Virus record (IMG/VR): IMGVR_UViG_3300046007_003964
Span: 1 to 42,364 of that record
Length of the DNA stretch: 42,364 nt
DNA from: a virus
Reading direction: 5' to 3' (one strand)
Of this stretch, positions 36,683 to 42,364 are shown piece by piece. A program made the translations under genes and the position numbers. Under the pieces are notes generated by a model. That model made no database searches. It was not told where the DNA came from and saw only the letters and a list, made by a program, of their open reading frames with translations. Position 1 is the first letter of the stretch; the number at the start of each line of letters is the position of its first letter.

Positions 36683-39663
36683 AAAAACTCTCACAGATCA
36701 TCACCGAAGCACCCAAGAAAGAAAAGTCAATTGTTATTGGCGTTGGACGCTTTAATCCGCCAACCACAGGGCACGAAGTTCTTGTAAACAAAGTGATGAC
36801 GGAAGCACAAAAGATTGGTGCAGAGTTCTGTGTTTACGCTTCCTACTCGCAAGACCCAAAGAAGAATCCGCTAGACGCAAAAACTAAACTTGAGACTTTA
36901 AAGAAGTTCTTCCCGAAGATGAAGTTCCAACTGATGCCAAAGCCTTTTCAAAACAAGGACGGCAAGACAGTTGCAGGGCCTTATGCTATTGCACAAAAGT
37001 TGAGTGATGCAGGATATACTCGCGTTCACATTGTGACTGGCGCAGACCACATCGCGGAATACAACAAGATTAAGCAATACATTGACCTTGACCCAAAAAG
37101 CACCGAGGGCTACAAGTTCTCAGACTTCAAGGTGATTAGTGCTGGCAACCGCGACCCTGATGCGGAAGGTGTGCAAGGCATGTCGGCATCCAAGATGCGT
37201 AAGGCGGTGTTTGACGGCGATTACGATGCGTTCCTTAAGGGAGTTCCTGCTCATGTGAGCAAGGCGGATGCCAAGAAGATATTCATGGCCGTGAAAAAGG
37301 GAATGCAACTAAAGGAAGAATGGCTATGGGAAGAAAAGTCATCTGATGTAACTCTGATTTGTCTGACTTCTGCTGAAGGCAGCACAGACGGCTCAAGCAT
37401 TGAAAAAATGGAAAAGTCCTGCAAGAAAAAGGGTATACAATTCCATACCGTAAAGATGAAGTATGCTCATATCAATCCGATGGAAGCCAATGGTGATAAG
37501 ATAGTCATTCAGATTACTGAAGGCGAAGAAAAGAAAAAGATTACCATAAGCCCGCGTGACACTCTTTGCTTTGTGCGTGGCGGTGTAATGAACTCGGAAC
37601 TTGGAATTGGTCTCGCCACAATTCTACAAAATAACGGTGTGTTCATGGTTAACGAGAAGGGAGCAATGGAGTTGTGTGCAAACAAACTGCAAACCGCTCT
37701 TGCCCTTCAGAAGTATAACCTGCCACACCCAAGAACTGCATTTGTTTCCGATGAAGACTCCGTGGAAAACGCGATGAAGGCTATCGGCGGCAAGTATCCT
37801 GTAGTAGTTAAAACTGTTACAGGAGCAGAAGGTATCGGTGTTTCTATTATTGAAAGCGAGAAGTCACTACGCTCGGTTCTACAATCCCTGTGGAAGTTTG
37901 GTGCAGAAGTAATTCTGCAAGAGTTCCTGCCAGGCTTTAAGAACGATGTTCGTAGCATCGTATTAAATGGCAAGATTTTTGCTTGTGCAAAGCGGGACAA
38001 GGCTAAGGGAGACTTCCGAACCAATATTGCTAGGGGTTCCTCAGGGGGCGCATTCAAGTTATCTCCAGAAGAGATTGAACTTGTAGAAAAGGTTGCACTT
38101 GTGAGTAAGTGCTATTATGTTGGCGTTGACCATGTTGTAGTTGACGGTAAACCTTATATCATCGAGATGAACGCTTCACCTGGTAGCGGTAATGTTTACA
38201 CGCTATACGATGGAGGCAAACCAACCAAAGAAGTGGAAGGTCAAGGTTTGATGGATGCTTTGATTGAACATGTAGGCAATAAAAGCAATTGGAAACTATT
38301 CAGTAATGTTGCAGTATCAGAAAAGATTACGGTTGATGGAGTAGAATACAACGCGAAAGTGGATACCGGCAATAGCGGTTACAATTCTATTGATGCAAAA
38401 GATATCAAGATTAACGAAAAGAATCATACTGTAACCTTTAGAATTAACGATAAAACCATAACCAAAGATATCGCTAGTCGAATCAAGATTAAGCGAGGCG
38501 GAACCGAAGAACGAGAAATTCGTCCTGTGGTATTCATGGATGTGGAATTTGGCGGCAGAGAATACAAGAATGTTAAGTTTTCATTAACTAACAGGCAGCA
38601 CATGGAATACAAAGTTTTGATAGGACTTAGATTCCTGCGTCAAACTGGTATGCAGGTTGACCCGAAAGATATGGCTGCTGCAAAACCAGAACCAAAAACA
38701 GAGGAGTTCGCAATGATTGAAGGAAAAGCCCCTGCAAGCCCAAAAGATAAAGAAACTGGATTACCAAAGAAATATGTTTCAGGATTAAGTCAAGCGGATG
38801 CCAAGGCTAGAGTTCAACAGTTTGCTGCTCGTAAGGCTCGTTTAGATTCAGACCCAAAGGCTTGGAAAAAACTACCAGGCGACCCCGAAAAAACTGCTCG
38901 CCGTTCCAAGTATTCTGTAGCGTTTGCGAAAAAGTTTGGAACCAAAGCAGAAGCATTTGAACTGCAAGAAATTTTAGATGAGGCGGTTCGCTTGGATGAT
39001 TGCGACAAAATTGCAACCCGAATCGAAAAGGCTCGTCATATGCAGGCTAAAGCAGGAAGCCCTGAAGAACAAACCGCATGGGAAGTGTATATCGAAGAAC
39101 AGAAGCGAGCCATGTATGCAGAACATGCTCCCAAAGTTTCTTCCACTCTAGAACAAGAGTTTGAGTGGATGCTGTATGAGCATACCGATGAAAACAGTTT
39201 TGCTAGAAAGATTTACAAAGAAGTGTTGGAGATTGGAACCAATAAAATTCGTAAAACTTATGCCAAGGATACACCAGGTCAAGTTGCAGAAGAAACTGAT
39301 GATGAAGAAAAAGATCGTATCTACAAAGAATGGTCTAAACTTGTGAACATGGGAGCCAAAGAACTTCAGAATTTTATAGATTCAGAAGATGGGAAAGCGG
39401 CAGGCTTGTCCCGTAAAGAAGCAGGCAAAGCAGGAACAGGTGGAGGGAAAATTACCTCTGGTCGTGACTCTGCTAGGGCTATTGTTCGAATGTTGGACAA
39501 GAAAAAAGATGATTGGCAGGCAGGCGACTGGAAATGGGCCAACAAACAAATCTCGTTTATCAGCAGAATGAAGGGAGCCAAGGGCCCACTTCGTGACGAT
39601 AAAGGTAGACCAACTCGCAAACTATTAGCCCTAAAAATTTGGGGTCATAATCCGGAGAAATGA
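36679..39663 (+). CDS. Giant multidomain protein: nucleotidyltransferase + RimK-like ATP-grasp + RimB-like protease fold + DUF5872-like
   Basis: About 994 residues from GTG 36679, chosen because AAAGGA lies 6 bases upstream and the 4-base overlap is typical here; ATG 36673 is the alternative. Domains: 20-215 cytidylyltransferase-like with 'GRFNPPTTGHE' (T-x-G-H) and 'MSASKMRKAV' (ISxxMR-like); about 225-540 ATP-grasp like RimK with 'YPVVVKTVTGAEGIGV' and 'VDHVVVDGKPYIIEMNASPG'; about 545-660 RimB-type retropepsin fold with 'YNAKVDTGNSGYNSIDA' (DTG) and 'LIGLRFLRQTGMQVDP'; about 690-760 a DUF5872-like block 'KLPGDPEKTARRSKYSVAFA'; C-terminus 'NKQISFISRMKGAKGPLRDD' ending 'LLALKIWGHNPEK', common in cyanophage proteins. 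It could ligate amino acids to a protein target and trim them. Confidence 0.85.
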   Translation: MKKLSQIITEAPKKEKSIVIGVGRFNPPTTGHEVLVNKVMTEAQKIGAEFCVYASYSQDPKKNPLDAKTKLETLKKFFPKMKFQLMPKPFQNKDGKTVAGPYAIAQKLSDAGYTRVHIVTGADHIAEYNKIKQYIDLDPKSTEGYKFSDFKVISAGNRDPDAEGVQGMSASKMRKAVFDGDYDAFLKGVPAHVSKADAKKIFMAVKKGMQLKEEWLWEEKSSDVTLICLTSAEGSTDGSSIEKMEKSCKKKGIQFHTVKMKYAHINPMEANGDKIVIQITEGEEKKKITISPRDTLCFVRGGVMNSELGIGLATILQNNGVFMVNEKGAMELCANKLQTALALQKYNLPHPRTAFVSDEDSVENAMKAIGGKYPVVVKTVTGAEGIGVSIIESEKSLRSVLQSLWKFGAEVILQEFLPGFKNDVRSIVLNGKIFACAKRDKAKGDFRTNIARGSSGGAFKLSPEEIELVEKVALVSKCYYVGVDHVVVDGKPYIIEMNASPGSGNVYTLYDGGKPTKEVEGQGLMDALIEHVGNKSNWKLFSNVAVSEKITVDGVEYNAKVDTGNSGYNSIDAKDIKINEKNHTVTFRINDKTITKDIASRIKIKRGGTEEREIRPVVFMDVEFGGREYKNVKFSLTNRQHMEYKVLIGLRFLRQTGMQVDPKDMAAAKPEPKTEEFAMIEGKAPASPKDKETGLPKKYVSGLSQADAKARVQQFAARKARLDSDPKAWKKLPGDPEKTARRSKYSVAFAKKFGTKAEAFELQEILDEAVRLDDCDKIATRIEKARHMQAKAGSPEEQTAWEVYIEEQKRAMYAEHAPKVSSTLEQEFEWMLYEHTDENSFARKIYKEVLEIGTNKIRKTYAKDTPGQVAEETDDEEKDRIYKEWSKLVNMGAKELQNFIDSEDGKAAGLSRKEAGKAGTGGGKITSGRDSARAIVRMLDKKKDDWQAGDWKWANKQISFISRMKGAKGPLRDDKGRPTRKLLALKIWGHNPEK

Positions 39664-39664
39664 C

Positions 39665-39925
39665 ATGAAACGCTTTAAAGATTTAAAAACTGAACTAGAA
39701 TTAACAGAAAGCAAAAAGGCTTTACAAAACAAAGCCAAGCAATCTGGTGTTTCATATGGAATTTTAAAACAAGTGTATGACCGAGGCATGGCGGCTTGGA
39801 AAGGTGGTCATCGTCCTGGTGCAACTCCTCAACAATGGGCTTTGGCTAGAGTCAATTCATTCCTAACCGGAGGAAAGACACGAAGAACTGCTGATGCAGA
39901 CCTTTGGAAGAAAGCCAAGGGATGA
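39665..39925 (+). CDS. Conserved small protein (DUF5824-like)
   Basis: 86 residues, ATG 2 bases after the previous stop and preceded by GGAG. 'AKQSGVSYGILKQVYDRGMA', 'AWKGGHRPGATPQQWALARV' and 'NSFLTGGKTRRTADADLWKK' form a highly conserved-looking block seen in several phage and giant-virus proteins (I recall DUF5824). Often fused to larger phage proteins, so its separate existence next to the giant protein is consistent with a shared function. Basic; function unknown. Confidence 0.8.
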   Translation: MKRFKDLKTELELTESKKALQNKAKQSGVSYGILKQVYDRGMAAWKGGHRPGATPQQWALARVNSFLTGGKTRRTADADLWKKAKG

Positions 39926-39928
39926 ATA

Positions 39929-40543
39929 ATGAAAACTTTTATTCAGTATACTAAATCCCTAGAAGAAATTAAAAAACCAAACATGTTAATTCCTGGATTA
40001 ATGGCTATGAGTTTAGGTCTGGGTGTACCTTCGTTTTCTGCACAAGCCGCAACCACACAAAAAATAACACAAACTTCAACAAGCACAACAGCATGGAAAG
40101 AAATAATTTCAAAATTTGAAGGATTTAGAACTAGTGCTTATTGGGATGCAACTGGAAAAATTTGGACTATAGGCAAAGGTTCAACCACACATCCAGACGG
40201 TAGACCTGTTCGACAAGGAGATAAAATAACAAAACAGCAAGCGGATGCATATATGGAACATTATGTTAATACTAAAATTTTGCCTAAATTAAAAAATATA
40301 CCAAATTGGAATCTTATGAATTCTAATCAAAAGGCTGCGCTAATATCTTTTGCTTATAATGTTGGACCTGGATTCTATGGTAAAGAAGGATTTGAATCCA
40401 TAACTAGGGCTTTAAAAACGCCTTCAAACTGGAGTCAAGTGCCTAGTGCATTATCAAAATATATCAGATCAGATGGAAAAGTTTTACCAGGTCTGATTAA
40501 AAGAAGAAACGCAGAAGGAACTCTTTGGACAACCCCCAACTGA
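39929..40543 (+). CDS. GH24 lysozyme-type endolysin with internal signal-like segment
   Basis: 204 residues. T4-lysozyme/P22-type muramidase: 'SKFEGFRTSAYWDATGKIW' (E64, D73), 'TIGKGST' (Thr), 'ITKQQADAYMEHYVNTKILP', 'NSNQKAALISFAYNVGPGFY' and 'LIKRRNAEGTLW' (usually R-R-x-E). Cleaves peptidoglycan. Residues 18-42 ('NMLIPGLMAMSLGLGVPSFS' then 'AQAAT') look like a signal or signal-arrest segment with an AQA cleavage site, but are preceded by 17 polar residues. It may thus be exported by Sec, or it may be a virion-associated lysozyme. Located among late genes. Confidence 0.88.
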   Translation: MKTFIQYTKSLEEIKKPNMLIPGLMAMSLGLGVPSFSAQAATTQKITQTSTSTTAWKEIISKFEGFRTSAYWDATGKIWTIGKGSTTHPDGRPVRQGDKITKQQADAYMEHYVNTKILPKLKNIPNWNLMNSNQKAALISFAYNVGPGFYGKEGFESITRALKTPSNWSQVPSALSKYIRSDGKVLPGLIKRRNAEGTLWTTPN

Positions 40544-40552
40544 TAAATTTAA

Positions 40553-40559
40553 CTAAATA
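40553..40559 (+). promoter_or_regulatory. CTAAATA late-type promoter motif
   Basis: CTAAATA followed 30 bases later by AAGGAG and the ATG at 40600. Good late-promoter spacing. Confidence 0.45.
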
Positions 40560-40599
40560 CTACCTAGCGGCAAGAGTATAAAATTTACAAGGAGCAGCA

Positions 40600-41133
40600 A
40601 TGCACAACTCACCAATCAGCAAAGATTTTTACAATAGCATCACAAATGTTCTCGTTGGTAAGACAACCACAAAAGTTGAACTTCCCGAGTCGCTAAAGGA
40701 AGCAGCCAAGGCGGCCGCAACCGAACTAAAGACGCTTACAGAAAGCGTTATGGTTGCTGAAACCAAGCGTAATATTCTACGCAAGCATCTGAAAGAGGGT
40801 GCTGCAAAGTGTGGTTGCTCGCTAACTCCAGAAATGGTGGTTCGTTTTGATGAGTTGGTAAATGAAGCCGATGTTAAAATGCCAACACAAAAGGCAGCAT
40901 TGGCTACCCCCGCCGAAGTAAAGAGCAGGACTGCTCCAAAGGGCGGTTCATCAAGCGCAGAAGCAAACAAGTTGGCTACTCCCGCTAAAGCCGCTGCTGG
41001 TATTAAAACCGCTGGTATGAAGAAGGAAGAAACTCAACCATCACAGATTGAATTGGGTCTTCGTGAATTTTTGACTCAACTTTCTGAAGAAGAAGTTGCA
41101 ACCCTTCGTAATATCATCAACGAAACTCGCTAA
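40600..41133 (+). CDS. Hypothetical late protein, helical
   Basis: 177 residues, ribosome site AAGGAG. Helical N-terminus ('LPESLKEAAKAAATELKTLT', 'VMVAETKRNILRKHLKEGAA'), a low-complexity Ala/Lys/Ser/Thr linker (about 95-140) and an acidic helical C-terminus 'LGLREFLTQLSEEEVATLRN'. Composition resembles a scaffold, core or tape-associated protein. Late promoter and neighbours suggest a virion or assembly role. No family recognised. Confidence 0.72.
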   Translation: MHNSPISKDFYNSITNVLVGKTTTKVELPESLKEAAKAAATELKTLTESVMVAETKRNILRKHLKEGAAKCGCSLTPEMVVRFDELVNEADVKMPTQKAALATPAEVKSRTAPKGGSSSAEANKLATPAKAAAGIKTAGMKKEETQPSQIELGLREFLTQLSEEEVATLRNIINETR

Positions 41134-41136
41134 ATA
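41130..41136 (+). promoter_or_regulatory. CTAAATA late-type promoter motif
   Basis: CTAAATA overlaps the stop of the preceding gene; AAGGAG and the ATG at 41156 follow. Same arrangement as at 40553. Confidence 0.4.
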
Positions 41137-41155
41137 ACGACAAGGAGAAGCCGAA

Positions 41156-42034
41156 ATGGGAACTTGGAATAATAACGATAGAGAAGAATCAAAACCAACA
41201 TGGTTGACAGCAGCCCAAAAGCGGTTCTGTGTTCGCACAAACGCAGGATGGGAACTTCCTGTTGCGAACGCCTTGTCAAATTTGGCTGGTCAATTCGAAG
41301 GTGTAAAAACACTTGGAGCAACTTCAAGTTATCCTCAAATGGAACTGATTGTTGCTATGCCTAACGATCCTGGTATCACAGGAGTAACATCAGGTGTATT
41401 CGCCAATCGCCTTAGCATCACCGGTGGTTTTACTTCTGGTGATTTGCTCGTAGGTCAAGGAATTACAAACTATTCTCCATATATCACAACCCCATTCAAT
41501 GGTGATGGAGCAACATCTGGCGGAAATTCAGGTTTAGGGTTAAGCCATTCCGCAACTGCAAATTTCGGTTTAAATGAATACGGTGTTTCTACCCTGTTCT
41601 GGGGAACCACAAGTCTTGGTTTAACTAATTCGGTTCCAACATATACTAATGTTGTAGGAACGGTTTTCCCCGCAGGAAACACAGGTTACATTAAAGTTAA
41701 AGCAAATGATGTGAATTTCACACAAAATCTTGTTTTGACAGTAACTGGAAACATGACAGGCGGAGGACCTGCTGCTCACAGCGATTTGAAGAGAATCACA
41801 TTCGTAACAGGAAGCACACTACTTACTAGTAGTGGAGCAAATGGAATTCCAACAGCAGTCTATGAAGCATTCTTCGGCCCAACATCAACATACAATAGTG
41901 ATATTGGTGTGGTAATCCTTCCCGCAGGATTAACTTCGGGAGCATACGGACTAACTGCAACAGTATACGATGGTGCAACTGCTAATGCCGCTTCAGGAAC
42001 AGGACATGCTTCTTTCCGTGTAACAGTTCGTTGA
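41156..42034 (+). CDS. Probable virion structural protein, Gly/Thr/Ser-rich
   Basis: 292 residues, ribosome site AAGGAG. 'MGTWNNNDREESKPTWLTAA' and 'KRFCVRTNAGWELPVANALS' form a conserved-looking head. The rest is rich in Gly, Thr, Ser and Asn with alternating hydrophobics ('GYIKVKANDVNFTQNLVLTV', 'GVVILPAGLTSGAYGLTATV', 'GTGHASFRVTV'), typical of beta-sandwich capsid decoration, neck or tail proteins. The last 110 residues look like an immunoglobulin-type fold. Exact position in the particle unknown. Confidence 0.75.
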   Translation: MGTWNNNDREESKPTWLTAAQKRFCVRTNAGWELPVANALSNLAGQFEGVKTLGATSSYPQMELIVAMPNDPGITGVTSGVFANRLSITGGFTSGDLLVGQGITNYSPYITTPFNGDGATSGGNSGLGLSHSATANFGLNEYGVSTLFWGTTSLGLTNSVPTYTNVVGTVFPAGNTGYIKVKANDVNFTQNLVLTVTGNMTGGGPAAHSDLKRITFVTGSTLLTSSGANGIPTAVYEAFFGPTSTYNSDIGVVILPAGLTSGAYGLTATVYDGATANAASGTGHASFRVTVR

Positions 42035-42046
42035 TAGGAGTTTATC

Positions 42047-42364
42047 ATGCGTTTTAAAGAATTGAGAGGCAAATTAAAGGAACAATGGGGTATGGCTTCT
42101 TCCGAAGCAGGACATTTAAATCCTGCTGTAGGGCCCCACAATCCTGATGGAGCAGTTGATACTCCAGAAATTAACATTGCTTCTTTAAATAACGAGGCTC
42201 TTGCTAGACTCAACACATTTCTAGGGGCTGCTGTAAGGAAAACTTACATCAATCCTTACAATGTTTTAACTCAAATTAAGAGCAAATTGGAAACTGTTGG
42301 TTTATTCTTTGAATATCGCATGCCTCCTGCAAAAACAGGACTAGATCAAAGTGCAGTTGCTAGC
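42047..42364 (+). CDS. Hypothetical late protein, 3' end beyond window
   Basis: ATG 42047 with TAGGAG 7 bases upstream; 106 codons are open to the window edge. 'MRFKELRGKLKEQWG' is a common opening of small late proteins in T4-like aquatic phages, followed by 'NPAVGPHNPDGAVDTPEINI' and 'LARLNTFLGAAVRKTYINPY' with 'VLTQIKSKLETVGLFFEYRM'. Probably a structural or assembly protein of the same late unit. Incomplete, so no size or domain statement is possible. Confidence 0.75.
   Translation, partial: MRFKELRGKLKEQWGMASSEAGHLNPAVGPHNPDGAVDTPEINIASLNNEALARLNTFLGAAVRKTYINPYNVLTQIKSKLETVGLFFEYRMPPAKTGLDQSAVAS

Noticed and set aside
1-42364. CRISPR arrays, insertion sequences, integrase or attachment sites
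   Set aside because: No regularly spaced repeats, transposase, integrase or repeat flanking a tRNA were seen; the tRNA genes are intact phage genes rather than an integration scar.

Overview
The window is a piece of a large T4-like myovirus genome. The diagnostic set is the sliding clamp gp45, clamp loader gp44 and gp62, RegA, family B DNA polymerase gp43, UvsX recombinase and DnaB-type helicase gp41, all on the + strand in T4-supergroup order. Every gene I accept is on the + strand, packed with short ATGA, GTGA or TAATG overlaps. Ten tRNA genes with mostly UNN anticodons, TTGACt-N16-TATACT promoters and TAAATA late-type promoters fit the same picture. The tail-end gene types resemble T4-like phages of cyanobacteria and other aquatic bacteria more than coliphage T4. 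No photosynthesis gene is present, so the host is left open.

Layout. 1-744: 3' end of a GDP-mannose 4,6-dehydratase gene, probably the end of a sugar module lying outside the window. 764-5165: tRNA-Glu, a structured non-coding stretch ending in a tRNA-like T-arm, GMP reductase, then tRNA-Gly/Pro/Asn/Leu/Leu/Leu/Val/Thr mixed with small genes. 5170-6726: an unknown protein and a secreted trypsin-like serine protease whose late transcript should start with a long stem-loop. 6778-9986: replisome block gp45-gp44-unknown-gp62-RegA. 10023-13684: nucleotide and DNA-modification block (dUTPase, DUF1599 protein, Mom-like GNAT protein, SpeD-like pyruvoyl decarboxylase, beta-class DNA methyltransferase, GroES-like co-chaperonin). 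13681-17738: gp43, a small membrane protein, UvsX and an unknown protein. 17719-32748: a 15-kb carbohydrate island inserted between uvsX and gp41. 32794-34215: helicase gp41. 34246-35453: small proteins, tRNA-Ile and an HNH nuclease. 35468-42364: a late-type region with a KxDG protein, a roughly 994-residue multidomain protein (nucleotidyltransferase, RimK-like ATP-grasp, RimB-like protease fold, DUF5872-like tail), a GH24 lysozyme and likely virion proteins.

The carbohydrate island is the most novel part. It couples the core of a 3,6-dideoxyhexose pathway (4,6-dehydratase and RfbH/DdhC-type 3-dehydrase) to a split transketolase and a reductase. This set could build a branched-chain deoxysugar by two-carbon transfer. 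It also holds tandem GT-A glycosyltransferases, two fungal-type GT15 mannosyltransferase homologues, two FkbM methyltransferases, a kinase-aldolase fusion, a sugar nucleotidyltransferase, a HAD phosphatase and a GDPD-like protein. Whether the product decorates phage DNA, the virion or the host surface cannot be told from sequence alone. All calls come from reading the sequence; no database search was run.
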